Below, one piece after another: positions 16,651 through 25,779 of a DNA stretch of 64,000 nucleotides; the stretch's first letter is position 1; each line of letters opens with the position of its first letter. The notes beneath the pieces were generated by a model that saw only the letters and a list, made by a program, of their open reading frames with translations, had not been told where the DNA came from and searched no databases. Made by a program: the position numbers and the translations under genes. Origin of the DNA: Streptococcus oralis ATCC 35037 (lineage in GTDB: Bacteria; Bacillota; Bacilli; Lactobacillales; Streptococcaceae); assembly GCF_900637025.1 (NCBI RefSeq), contig NZ_LR134336.1:1256001-1320000 (forward strand), given 5' to 3'.

Positions 16651-16731
16651 TTATTCACAGCTATATCATAATGGATAATGAGAAATTCTATTTTAAAGGG
16701 ACAATCAATAAATTATCGAACTATTTCCTTC

Positions 16732-17100
16732 CTACACATATCCCATCAATTCTGGATTAAACTCTAGAGTCAACCACAAGGCTTGATCCTGAGTCAATTG
16801 ACTAGTTTGTCCCCAAGTTCCATCTCTTGCTCTTCTGGAGTAAGGATAACTGCCATGTTTATTTCTAGGCTTTAATTCATGAATAACATCGTCTTTAATA
16901 ACTTCCCAAAGTAGACTAGAGGGCTTATAATAATAACCGTTTCCAAGCCAAACTCTATCGAGGTCATCGTATGGAGATACCTTTTCTTCAGAATTTCCTT
17001 CAGGGATACAATCAACCATATTTTCATTCTTATCAAGATCTATTACATCGAAAATTTCTAAGGAATCAATATCCATAACAATTTCAATATTATCTGACAT
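16732..17100 (-). CDS. Acidic 122-residue protein of unknown function
   Basis: Starts MSDNIEIVMDIDSLEIFDVIDLDKN. The first 60 residues are strongly acidic; the second half is aromatic and basic (WLGNGYYYKPSSLLWEVI; GSYPYSRRARDGTWGQTSQL). AAAGGAGAAAAA precedes the ATG. The gene sits at the outer edge of the element, just downstream of a terminator (17131-17157), separated from the repA operon by about 120 bases. An acidic DNA-mimic-like N-terminus would fit an anti-restriction or anti-defence protein, but this is speculation from composition. Confidence 0.7.
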   Translation of the reverse strand: MSDNIEIVMDIDSLEIFDVIDLDKNENMVDCIPEGNSEEKVSPYDDLDRVWLGNGYYYKPSSLLWEVIKDDVIHELKPRNKHGSYPYSRRARDGTWGQTSQLTQDQALWLTLEFNPELMGYV

Positions 17101-17130
17101 TTTTTCTCCTTTCCTTAATTTTTGGCAACG

Positions 17131-17157
17131 AAAAAAGAGAGCGATTTTCTCACTCTC
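17131..17157 (-). terminator. Terminator upstream of the 122-residue gene
   Basis: Minus-strand stem GAGAGTGA / TCGCTCTC (one G-U pair) followed by six T residues (17131-17136). It lies immediately after the stop of a decayed reading frame (17163-17165) and before the 122-residue gene, so it probably once ended that older gene. Confidence 0.75.
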
Positions 17158-17162
17158 TCAAG

Positions 17163-17416
17163 TTATATAATATTTAATTTTTCACTTTCCCAAAACTCTA
17201 GACACTTAGCAAGCAAATTTTTATAAAAAAAATCCAATTTTTTCTTATCGTTTGAAATCGACTTTTTCACATCCGTATATTAACCACTTTATGCCTTTTT
17301 CTTCTCCTATCATCGAAACAGAAACTGGTATATTTTACCGCTATTTTTTAAAAAATAAGTTCATCTCGTTTTCGATACCAGATAGCGTTTTTATCATTTT
17401 GGTTATCTAATTTCAT
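17163..17416 (-). pseudogene. Possible decayed small gene at the element boundary
   Basis: No single frame is open, but consecutive pieces of protein-like sequence occur in different minus-strand frames. They are MKLDNQNDKNAIWYRKRDEL from 17416, then IPVSVSMIGEEKGIKWLIYG, then KKSISNDKKKLDFFYKNLLA ending LEFWESEKLNII with a stop at 17163. Each piece has a composition like real coding sequence, and the last stop is directly followed by a terminator. The simplest reading is a frameshifted gene of about 90 residues. Confidence is limited because no homologue can be checked here. Confidence 0.35.
17312..17381. repeat. Nested inverted repeats around a 16-bp palindrome
   Basis: TATTTTTTAAAAAATA at 17342-17357 is a perfect palindrome. 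It is flanked by CTGGTAT (17325-17331) and ATACCAG (17375-17381), and by ATCGAAAC (17312-17319) and GTTTTCGAT (17368-17376). The cluster lies in the non-coding gap between the accessory element and bgaA. Confidence 0.55.
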
Positions 17417-17455
17417 AAACGTTAATTTGCTCTAAAGAGAATGCTTCTGCCTATT

Positions 17456-17481
17456 AAAAAGACCAGGTTTCCCTGGTCTTT
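17456..17481 (-). terminator. bgaA transcription terminator
   Basis: Ten-pair stem AAAGACCAGG / CCTGGTCTTT with a 4-base loop, followed by T residues on the minus strand. It lies about 35 bases after the bgaA stop codon. Confidence 0.9.
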
Positions 17482-17514
17482 CTGAGATACATTTAGAAGA
17501 AAAACTGATTCATT

Positions 17515-20500
17515 CTAGTCCTCTTTTTTACCTTTAGTGGCCACTAAACCTGCACTCAAACCAAGAAGAGCTAAACCTGCTACTAGAGCTGCTTGACTTT
17601 CTGCACTTCCTGTATTTGGTAACTGCTCTGCTTGAGCTTGACTAGCTTCACTTGAGGAGATTTCTTTTGCATCTGCTTTTTCTGATACTTGTGGTTTTGT
17701 AGATTCTTGAGGTACTGGTTTAGTTGTTTCACTAGCCGTACCAACTTCTACAATGCGATCTTGAGCCATGACTTTATCATAGCTTTCTTTTTCAGTTCGC
17801 TTGCCATTTTCAACTTCGATCAAGTGAACACGGATACCTTTTTGACCTTCTTGGAGAACACGAGTTTGACCTACTGGAAGCTGATCATTCTTTTGTTCCT
17901 GAACCTTGAAATCAATTGTTTCTTCTTCGATTACAAGTTCTGGTCTGTTAAGGACTAGGTTCTTCACTTCATCTTCTGGAAGAGAAGTTCCTGGTTTAGT
18001 GCCAACTTCTACTATACGATCTTGAGCAGCGACTTTATCGTAAGTTTCTTTAAGCTGACGTTTTCCATTTTCCACTTCAATCAAGTGAAGACGAATACCT
18101 TTTTGACCTTCTTGTAGGACACGAGTTTCTCCTAGGTACAACTTATCAGACTTACGCTCCTGAACCTTGAAGTCAATGATTTCTTCTTCGACTATAAGTT
18201 CGGGTCTGTCGAGGACAAGGTTCTTCACTTCGTCTTCTGGAAGAGAGGTTCCTGGTTTTGTTCCGACCAAGACGATGCGGTCTGTCGGAGCCTCTACCAC
18301 TTCGCGAAGTTTTTCTTCCTTACTTCCATCAGGATTAATCGCTGTAAAGATCCGTTCTTTACCAACTTTTCCTTCTTGTTCTACACGAGTTTCTCCTAGA
18401 TACAGCATTGAATCCTTTTTCTCAACTGTCTTGTAGGCCAAATCGTTTTCAACAAATTCGAGTTTTGGAAGATCTTCTTGTACAGCAGCAACAGTCTTCT
18501 CAGAAACTGGTTTTTCCTTAGTCAAGTGGATGCGGTATTCCTTGACTTGTTTTCCACTTTCTGAAACAAGGCGAACAAGTACTGGAAGGCTATCGTCTCC
18601 GCTATCTACAACTGTTGAAGCTACTTGATTACTTTCTTCGACTGAGACTTTTGGACGTTGACCTTTATAGGTGATTTGGTAGTCTTGACGATCTTCAGCG
18701 AAGTCAGGAAGTTCTTTTCCATCTACAAGAATTTTTGATTGGGTACTTTCTTGAGGCAATTCACTCGGAGCAAGGAAGGTCATCTCAATTATCGCAACAC
18801 CCTTCTTATCCGCTTTGCGTTCCATACGCCATCTCATGGCTTTGGCTTTGACAGCTTTAAAGGTAACGTTAATTTCATCACCGGCTTCAATGTCTTTATC
18901 CGCACGATAAGGAACAGCTTCCCAATTTTCTGGATTGTTGAATGGATGGTCTGTGTCGTAGGCTTGGTAGTTTGAATAGTAGGTTGGCACTTCAAACTCT
19001 GGACCGACATAGCGTTCTAAAACGAGTTTAGATGGTGCATCCGTACCACTATCTGCAAAGAAATGAAGTTTGGCTTGCGCTACAGTCCGTTCTACAATCT
19101 TACCATTTTCACGGAAGATCACACCTGCTGATACTTCTGGATTAGAAGATGGTGTTGGAGACCAGTTTGTCCAACGACGATTTTCTGAATGATTTCCGTC
19201 ATTGAGATAGTCCACACGGTCATGGGAGTTTCTATCAATGTCGTTAGTGGCTGAAGCAAAGGCGCGGTTACTATTTTCATCATACTCTGGGTTATTTGAA
19301 AGAGCTTCGCCAAGTTTGTCTGTCACTCGTACAGTGAACTCAGCAACAAGATCACTACCAAGGACACGACCTCGAACGGTAAATTGACCTGCTTTTGTCA
19401 GCTTTTCTGCTGGAACTTCTTCCCATTCTACTGCCAAGTCTTTTGTTTCGTAATCGTCTTTACCTGTGAAATAAACAGGAACCTTAGTTGGCAATTCAAG
19501 CGGTTGCCCTACTTGTAGCAAGCGAGCTTGTTTGACCGCGGCAACTGGTTTACGAGAGAGCAAGTCTTTATTGCTTGTAAAGTGTAGACGGTATTCTCCT
19601 AGGATATCACCATTTTCAGCCTTCGCGATAACACGAACTGGCTCACCTTCACGAACACTTGGAACGACGGTGGCGAGACCATTGTTGCTAACACTTGCTG
19701 TTACTGCAGGAACTTTTCCATCTACAGACTCAAGGTAGTAGTCTGTCAAATCTGGGTTAAAGTTTGCTAAGTCTTTACCGTCAACTTGGATTCTTGTTTG
19801 TCCTTGTTTAGCTGCCGCAACTTGTTTCGCAAAAATTTGTACTTCTGTGATAGACGTTCCTTTCTTGCTATCAAGTCGAACCATACGAATGCGAACCGCA
19901 TAGGTCTCAACTTTATCAAAGCTGAAATGATTCATTTCTCCAGCTTTTAATTGAGCTGGTGCTTTGAGATTGCTTACCTCTTTCCAGTTTGCAGGATCAT
20001 TAAAGGCATGGTTTTCCTCACCTACAAAGCTAGGGTTTTTAGGGGCTGTTGGAACGGTCTTCCCGACATAATATTCAATCACATAAGACTTCGGTACGCC
20101 AACTCCGTGGTCTTCGTGGAATCCGACACTTAGATTATCAACTGAACGTTTGCTCAAAATACCTGAATCTCCGAATAGGACACCAACTGAAGCTTCTGGA
20201 TTACTACGGTTCCAGTTTGTCCAACGGTTAGCTGGGCGGTCATTAAAGGAAATCAATTTATCGTTGACGTTTGAAACAGGATCAGTTGGATTTGAGTCTG
20301 AAGCAAAGGCAAGTGGCAATTCTGATCCGGTCCATTGGTCAGAAATGTTTGCACCTTTCTCAGTTTGAGCAGATACGCGAACATGAAGTTTAGTTGTTAA
20401 TTGCGTACCTTCTAGGCGACCATTAACTGTAAAGACACCTTCCTTGGCGTATTGCTCTGTACGAATCGCATCCCAAGTAACCTTAGCTGATGAAACGTGG

Positions 20501-23500
20501 CCATTTGAATCGTAGGTACGAACGCTTTCTGGTAATTGTGGTGCTTCTGCGATTGGAGTTGTCACACTGACTTCTTCAACTGAAACGATGCCTTCTACAG
20601 ATACTTTAGCACGCGCTTCAAGGTCAATTCCTTCAACTTTACCTAGTACTTCAAATGTTTGATAGGAGTCAAGTTTTTCTTTCGGAATAGATTGCCAAGT
20701 GACTTTATGAGTTTTAGGGAAACCTTTGTCATACTCAACCGTTACTGTTGTTGGAAGAGTAGGTTCTTGATGCAAGTCTGTCACTACATTTACTGGACGG
20801 ATAGATTGCGCAACCTTCGTCTCAGTATTGGCTTGGATAGTGAGTTCAACTTGGCCTTTAGCTCCCTCATATTCCGCTTTCAGAGTGACTGTTCCTGGCT
20901 TATGCAGCTCAAGCATTCCTTTACGAACTGCGACTTCCCCTTCACCACTTGTAGAGAAGGTCACCTTATCTGCTGGTAGAACTGCTTGTGTTCCGTCTTG
21001 ATAGTGAGCGAGTACAGACAATTTGACTGTTTGGTCTTCTTTGAGAGCATCAGCTTTCTCCACTTGTAAGCTCAAGTGGTCAATTTTCGGTGCTTCTTCA
21101 AGGAATTGAATTGCATAGGTTTGAAGAGGTCCACCATCTTTTGGTTGAACATAGATGCTTGCACGCATGCCGTTTGCTGCACTTGCTTGGACTACAGTAA
21201 CATCCGCATTTTCAGCACTTGCTACAACTTCTGGCAAGGATGCACCGTAAGCAAGAGTTCGATATTGCATTGGATTTTGAGTAGTAAGACCAGTGACAGA
21301 TTCGCCACCAACAGTTACATTTGGTACTGCAGGAGCCGCAGGATTACCTTCTTCTACCACAAGGGTAGCGTGAATAGTCTCACCACCCAGTTGACCAGTC
21401 ATTTGAATACGTGATCCTGCAACTGACAGTTTAGCTTTATCTGCTTCCGAAATCTCCCACTTATCAACTTCGTATTCTTGTACGCTTCCATCCGTAACAG
21501 CAATAGAAACGTATTTGTCAACAGCGCTCAAGTCTGTTCCTGGAGCAACACGCTTAACAGTTGGAAGCTCATTTGCGATTGCTAGAATTTCGACACGGGC
21601 CTCAACTTCGCGTCCGTCTGCCATACCTTTAACAGTCACAACTCCTGCTTGGCTCACATCAACTGAAGACCAAGTTACTGGACGTTTTTCACGACTGCCA
21701 TCACTGTAGATAAAACCGACTGTCTTCGGCATTTTTGGCTCTTTCTCAATAACAGTACGTACTTTTGGTACTTCGGTTCCGAGAACGGTCTTTTCTTGGT
21801 CTTCTTTTTTACCAGTAAAGACCGTTACTTGACCAGATTTCAAGAGATCTGAATGGGCTGTTAGCGTGAATTTACCTGCTTGCTCAGTTGATTTAACAAT
21901 GGCAACCCCTTTACCGTTAAAGGCTCTGCGGATCCAAGAACCATCAGGTTGTGCCTTGTAGCGTTCACGGCTGGCTTGTTCCCCATTATCAACACCAACC
22001 AGTTGACCTTGTCCATGCAATTGGAAACGAACCAAATTATTGGCAGTTGGTACCACATTTCCTTCACTATCTACGATTTCGTAGTAGATGTAGGTCAAGT
22101 CTTTTCCATCTGCTGCGATTGCGTGTTCTTCCTTGACGAGGCGAACACCTGCTGGTTGGCCTGCAGTCGTGATCTTATCACGTGCAATTTCTTTTCCAGC
22201 TTCATCGCGAGCTACAGCTTCTAAAGTACCTGGTTGGTACGCAACCTTCCATTCAAGATAGAGTTCCTTAGCATTGGCACCTTCTTGGTAAGTGCGGCCA
22301 TCACTGGTTTGTTTCTTGTTGAACTTCTTAACTCCAAGAGATTGACCATTTAAGAACAATTCTACGCTTGCAGCGTTTGAGTAGGCACGAACTGGAATTT
22401 TTCCGTCTGAATCTTCAACTTTCGATGCCAATTCTCTATTTTCCCAGTTCCAGTGAGGAAGAAGGTGCACCATCGGTTTCTTCTTGGCAGAAACCCATTG
22501 GCTTTGGTAGAGATAAAAGTCATGTTTTGGAATACCGGCTGTATCTACGATACCAAAGTAAGAGCTCTTAACGGGAGTTTGGTTTTGGTTGTGCCATGGT
22601 GTAGGTTCACCGATATAGTCCGTACCTGTCCAGATAAACTGTCCAGCATAGCCAGCGTTGTCACGGTCAAATGTCCATGAATCTGTTGCCGTTTTACCCC
22701 AGCCAACTCGGTCATTACCATAGTCAGACTGTTCGTAATGGCGCTCAGGTCCGTTACTATGTTTCAATTCCTGTTCAGGGCGATAGTAACTTCCACGTGT
22801 ACGGGTAGCTGAAGATGTTTCCGAACCGTAAATCAACCAGTTTGGATGTTTCGCACGAAGTTTCTTGTAGTTGTCTTCTGAATAGTTGAAACCAACTGCA
22901 TCCAGTTCATTAGCAATTTTCTCATGATCACCGCTACCATCACCAAAGCGGAACTTATCTGCTCCCATGGTAACATAACGTGTAGTATCAACATCTTTAA
23001 TCACTTTTACTAAGCGTTTAACCGTTGCAAGAGAGTGAGCATTACCATTGGCTTCACCGATTTCGTTTCCGATAGACCACATGAAGACAGCTGGGTTGTT
23101 TTTATCTCTTTCGACCATGGTACGAAGATCATAGTCAGACCATTTTTCACCTTTTCTAGCTTCTGGGTGAGTAGCGTCTTTTTCAAAGAAACGTCCGTAG
23201 TCATAAGGTTTCTTACCACCATACCAAGTATCAAAGGCCTCTTCCTGAACGAGCAAACCAAGTTCTGCTGCGATTTGCAAGGTCTGTGGACTTGCAGGGT
23301 TATGAGTTGTACGGATGGCGTTAACGCCCATCTCCTTCATTTGTTTGAGACGACGGTATTCTGCCTTATAGTTTTCTTCTGCTCCAAGCGCTCCGTGGTC
23401 ATGGTGTAAGGAAACACCATGGAATTTAATGCGTTCACCATTCAAAGAGAATCCTTCATTTGGAGTCCAATGATAGTAACGGTAACCAAACAGATCCTTC

Positions 23501-24753
23501 TTAGCATCCACCAATTGACCATCACGGTAAACACGCGTAATCAATTCGTACAAGGCAGGTTTGTCATTTAAAACGGTCCAGAGTTTTGGTTGTTCAACTT
23601 CTAAAATAGCATCAAGACTTGTTGACTCATGTGCTTTCAAGGTACGACTCGCTGTACGAACCAAGCCTGTTACAGCCTGACCACCACGTTCAACGATTTG
23701 ATACTCTGCCACCAGTTCATGGTCTTTATCGTCTGTATTGACGATTTTGCTGGCCACATGCGTTTCAACCTTGCCATGTTGCTGTTGTTCTAGCTTTGGT
23801 GTTAAGATGGTTGTCCCATTCTTCTCAACATGAACTTTATCTGTCATTTGCAAGGTCACATCACGGTAGATACCGCTACCAGAGTACCAGCGGCTACTTG
23901 GTTGTTTGTTAACCGCATGGACAGCAATCACATTCTCACGACCATCTTTGTGGAGGTATTTAGTAATATCGTAAGAGAACTGGTTATAACCATTTGGATA
24001 ATGTCCCACTAACTGGCCATTGACATAGACTTGAGAATCCATGTAGACCCCATCAAAGGTCAAACGAACATTCTTCTTGAGATCTTTTTCATCAAGTTTA
24101 AAGGTCTTACGATACCAAGCTTCACCACCATTGAGCTGTCCACCTTCGTTTTGGGCAGGTGATTGATGGTCAAAATCGTTAAAGATACTCCAGTCGTGTG
24201 GGAGATCCAATTTTTGCCATGACGAAACATCTGCATCTGGTTTCACAGCTTCTTTGGAGTTTGCATTGAGTTTAAAGTGCCAATTTTGATTAAAATTCAC
24301 TTTTCTGTCTTCAATCATTTGATTTACTTCTTCATTTGTCGCAGCCTTCAAATCTTCCTTAACAGGTTTTTCTTGACTTGAAGCTTGAGATTCTACCTTT
24401 GGTGCTGTTTCTTCAGGTTTTAGAGATGCTTTCTCCTCTTTTGGAACTACAGGTTCCTCTTCTTTCACCTCTGGTTTGCTTGCTTCAATGGGAGCAGCTT
24501 GACTTTGGTCGACACTTGCAGCATCCTTGTGCTCTGCTACAGTTTGATCTCCTTTTTCCTCCACTGCCGGACTTTCCTCTTTTGCTTGTTCCACAGTGTG
24601 GGCGATAGAAGTTTCATCCGCGAAAACTGGTGATTCTCCAATGACACTTCCTCCAAATAGAACCGCACAGGTTCCAATCATGACAGAGCAAGCGCCTACG
24701 GCAAACTTACGAATGCTGTAGACTCTTTTACGATTCCAATGGCCTTTTTCCAT
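17515..24753 (-). CDS. bgaA: BgaA surface exo-beta-galactosidase, LPXTG-anchored
   Basis: A 2412-residue multidomain wall enzyme that removes terminal beta-1,4-galactose from host glycans and also acts as an adhesin. YSIRK signal peptide (residues 12-16), then GH2 sugar-binding, Ig-like and TIM-barrel domains. The acid/base Glu is in MWSIGNEIGEANG (near 561) and the nucleophile Glu in YGSETSSATRTRG (near 643). Several Ig-like modules follow, then two CBM71-type galactose-binding modules (about 1468-1634 and 1811-1990; both contain RRWTNW or NRWTNW), three G5 repeats near the C-terminus, and LPNTG. Start chosen at 24753, where AAAGGAGGATTTT precedes the ATG; an upstream ATG at 24786 lacks a site. 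Two cre sites control it. Confidence 0.96.
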   Translation of the reverse strand: MEKGHWNRKRVYSIRKFAVGACSVMIGTCAVLFGGSVIGESPVFADETSIAHTVEQAKEESPAVEEKGDQTVAEHKDAASVDQSQAAPIEASKPEVKEEEPVVPKEEKASLKPEETAPKVESQASSQEKPVKEDLKAATNEEVNQMIEDRKVNFNQNWHFKLNANSKEAVKPDADVSSWQKLDLPHDWSIFNDFDHQSPAQNEGGQLNGGEAWYRKTFKLDEKDLKKNVRLTFDGVYMDSQVYVNGQLVGHYPNGYNQFSYDITKYLHKDGRENVIAVHAVNKQPSSRWYSGSGIYRDVTLQMTDKVHVEKNGTTILTPKLEQQQHGKVETHVASKIVNTDDKDHELVAEYQIVERGGQAVTGLVRTASRTLKAHESTSLDAILEVEQPKLWTVLNDKPALYELITRVYRDGQLVDAKKDLFGYRYYHWTPNEGFSLNGERIKFHGVSLHHDHGALGAEENYKAEYRRLKQMKEMGVNAIRTTHNPASPQTLQIAAELGLLVQEEAFDTWYGGKKPYDYGRFFEKDATHPEARKGEKWSDYDLRTMVERDKNNPAVFMWSIGNEIGEANGNAHSLATVKRLVKVIKDVDTTRYVTMGADKFRFGDGSGDHEKIANELDAVGFNYSEDNYKKLRAKHPNWLIYGSETSSATRTRGSYYRPEQELKHSNGPERHYEQSDYGNDRVGWGKTATDSWTFDRDNAGYAGQFIWTGTDYIGEPTPWHNQNQTPVKSSYFGIVDTAGIPKHDFYLYQSQWVSAKKKPMVHLLPHWNWENRELASKVEDSDGKIPVRAYSNAASVELFLNGQSLGVKKFNKKQTSDGRTYQEGANAKELYLEWKVAYQPGTLEAVARDEAGKEIARDKITTAGQPAGVRLVKEEHAIAADGKDLTYIYYEIVDSEGNVVPTANNLVRFQLHGQGQLVGVDNGEQASRERYKAQPDGSWIRRAFNGKGVAIVKSTEQAGKFTLTAHSDLLKSGQVTVFTGKKEDQEKTVLGTEVPKVRTVIEKEPKMPKTVGFIYSDGSREKRPVTWSSVDVSQAGVVTVKGMADGREVEARVEILAIANELPTVKRVAPGTDLSAVDKYVSIAVTDGSVQEYEVDKWEISEADKAKLSVAGSRIQMTGQLGGETIHATLVVEEGNPAAPAVPNVTVGGESVTGLTTQNPMQYRTLAYGASLPEVVASAENADVTVVQASAANGMRASIYVQPKDGGPLQTYAIQFLEEAPKIDHLSLQVEKADALKEDQTVKLSVLAHYQDGTQAVLPADKVTFSTSGEGEVAVRKGMLELHKPGTVTLKAEYEGAKGQVELTIQANTETKVAQSIRPVNVVTDLHQEPTLPTTVTVEYDKGFPKTHKVTWQSIPKEKLDSYQTFEVLGKVEGIDLEARAKVSVEGIVSVEEVSVTTPIAEAPQLPESVRTYDSNGHVSSAKVTWDAIRTEQYAKEGVFTVNGRLEGTQLTTKLHVRVSAQTEKGANISDQWTGSELPLAFASDSNPTDPVSNVNDKLISFNDRPANRWTNWNRSNPEASVGVLFGDSGILSKRSVDNLSVGFHEDHGVGVPKSYVIEYYVGKTVPTAPKNPSFVGEENHAFNDPANWKEVSNLKAPAQLKAGEMNHFSFDKVETYAVRIRMVRLDSKKGTSITEVQIFAKQVAAAKQGQTRIQVDGKDLANFNPDLTDYYLESVDGKVPAVTASVSNNGLATVVPSVREGEPVRVIAKAENGDILGEYRLHFTSNKDLLSRKPVAAVKQARLLQVGQPLELPTKVPVYFTGKDDYETKDLAVEWEEVPAEKLTKAGQFTVRGRVLGSDLVAEFTVRVTDKLGEALSNNPEYDENSNRAFASATNDIDRNSHDRVDYLNDGNHSENRRWTNWSPTPSSNPEVSAGVIFRENGKIVERTVAQAKLHFFADSGTDAPSKLVLERYVGPEFEVPTYYSNYQAYDTDHPFNNPENWEAVPYRADKDIEAGDEINVTFKAVKAKAMRWRMERKADKKGVAIIEMTFLAPSELPQESTQSKILVDGKELPDFAEDRQDYQITYKGQRPKVSVEESNQVASTVVDSGDDSLPVLVRLVSESGKQVKEYRIHLTKEKPVSEKTVAAVQEDLPKLEFVENDLAYKTVEKKDSMLYLGETRVEQEGKVGKERIFTAINPDGSKEEKLREVVEAPTDRIVLVGTKPGTSLPEDEVKNLVLDRPELIVEEEIIDFKVQERKSDKLYLGETRVLQEGQKGIRLHLIEVENGKRQLKETYDKVAAQDRIVEVGTKPGTSLPEDEVKNLVLNRPELVIEEETIDFKVQEQKNDQLPVGQTRVLQEGQKGIRVHLIEVENGKRTEKESYDKVMAQDRIVEVGTASETTKPVPQESTKPQVSEKADAKEISSSEASQAQAEQLPNTGSAESQAALVAGLALLGLSAGLVATKGKKED

Positions 24754-24764
24754 AAAATCCTCCT

Positions 24765-24782
24765 TTAGTAACCGCTTCCATT
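24765..24782 (-). promoter_or_regulatory. Strong CcpA cre site in the bgaA leader
   Basis: Minus-strand AATGGAAGCGGTTACTAA fits the WWTGNAARCGNWWWCAWW consensus at 17 of 18 positions. It overlaps the upstream edge of the bgaA ribosome site. CcpA binding here would block elongation, giving glucose repression. Confidence 0.75.
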
Positions 24783-24785
24783 TCA

Positions 24786-24800
24786 TTGTAAGCGTATTAC
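24786..24800. promoter_or_regulatory. Second, weaker cre-like site
   Basis: Plus-strand TTGTAAGCGTATTAC matches WTGNAANCGNWNNCA except for the last two bases. It is four bases from the strong site and just downstream of the predicted transcription start. Confidence 0.45.
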
Positions 24801-24822
24801 TTTTCCATAGTCTTTTACCCTT

Positions 24823-24851
24823 ATTTTATAAAATAATATAGGAAATTTCAA
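24823..24851 (-). promoter_or_regulatory. bgaA promoter
   Basis: -35 TTGAAA (24846-24851) and -10 TAAAAT (24823-24828) with a 17-base spacer on the minus strand; the predicted start is near 24816, upstream of both cre sites. A CodY-box-like AATTTTCTACAAATT (2 mismatches, 24895-24909) lies about 45 bases upstream. Confidence 0.6.
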
Positions 24852-24974
24852 TACCCTAAACACAAAAAATCATATTTTTGATTGTTTTTTCTAAAATTTG
24901 TAGAAAATTCATTAAATGTGAATATAGATTTAGAACAAAAAACAAACATTTCTTGTCATGCAGTAGAATATTAT

Positions 24975-25006
24975 AAAAAAGTTCCTCTTGTAAGGAACTT
25001 TTTTTA
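24975..25006. terminator. Bidirectional terminator after the SDR gene
   Basis: Stem AAGTTCC / GGAACTT (24979-25000) with an 8-base loop, A-tract on one side and T-tract on the other. The SDR stop codon (25004-25006) is inside the flanking T run. Confidence 0.8.
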
Positions 25007-25759
25007 CTTATAATTAAAAGTCTCACCTGCCAACTTATCTGCTAGCTTAGGGAAAAGAGTATAAAATTTATGGGCTAAATGGAGCAAGATTGGAAGATTT
25101 AGTTCCCGTTTGTTTTTTCCTATGGTTTTGACAATCTTTCTAGCTACTGCATCTGGCTCGAGAAGGAAGCGGTCAACTGATTTTAGATAACTGCCGTCTG
25201 GGTCAGCCTGGTCGAAAAACCCTGTACGGATAGGACCGGGATTAACCGTCGTCACATAGACACCATAAGGCATGAGTTCGAGCCGTAAAGCATTTGAAAA
25301 ACCGATGGCCGCAAACTTGGTCGCTGAATAGAGACTAGACTTGCCAGTCGCTATCAACCCTGCCATGCTGACGATATTGATGATATGTCCTTTTCCCCTC
25401 TCCTTCATGAAAGCTCCAAGACGACGAGACAGATTCATCAAAGCAAAGGTGTTAACCTCAAACATCTGATGAATATCTTGATCTGAAATCTTGTCAAAAT
25501 CCTCAAAAATCCCGTAACCAGCGTTATTAATCAAAACATCAATCTTACCATAACGCTGATAGAGTTCAGCCACTAGTTCTTCTAAGGCTTGAGCATCGGT
25601 AATATCAATCTCAATCAATTCTGCCTGAGGATGATTTCCGTATAGCTGAACTAGTTTTTCCTTATTTCTACCTAGCAAAATGAGTTGATCTTGAGGCAAG
25701 AGTTTGATCATTTCTTGGGCTAGACCTCCGCTAGCTCCTGTTATAAGAATCGTACGCAT
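25004..25759 (-). CDS. SDR-family NAD(P)-dependent oxidoreductase
   Basis: A 251-residue classical short-chain dehydrogenase/reductase. Cofactor motif TGASGGLA at the N-terminus, NNAGYG near 80, and catalytic Ser in IVSMAGL with Tyr and Lys in YSATKFA. The PGPIRTGF segment after the active site is typical. The closest familiar type is the DltE/YqjQ-like group; the substrate is unknown. It is the last gene of the miaA-hflX-DUF-rnz-SDR operon, 20 bases after rnz. Confidence 0.92.
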   Translation of the reverse strand: MRTILITGASGGLAQEMIKLLPQDQLILLGRNKEKLVQLYGNHPQAELIEIDITDAQALEELVAELYQRYGKIDVLINNAGYGIFEDFDKISDQDIHQMFEVNTFALMNLSRRLGAFMKERGKGHIINIVSMAGLIATGKSSLYSATKFAAIGFSNALRLELMPYGVYVTTVNPGPIRTGFFDQADPDGSYLKSVDRFLLEPDAVARKIVKTIGKNKRELNLPILLHLAHKFYTLFPKLADKLAGETFNYK

Positions 25760-25779
25760 CCTTATCCTTTCTCAATCTT

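Noticed and set aside
17100-17515. Search for the 15-bp rplL-type attachment sequence known from Tn5252-like elements
   Set aside because: No match to TTATTTAAGAGTAAC was found here, so the integration site remains undefined.
20049-23409. Several plus-strand open frames inside bgaA
   Set aside because: Mutually inconsistent shadows of a 2412-codon gene with clear domains; no ribosome sites.
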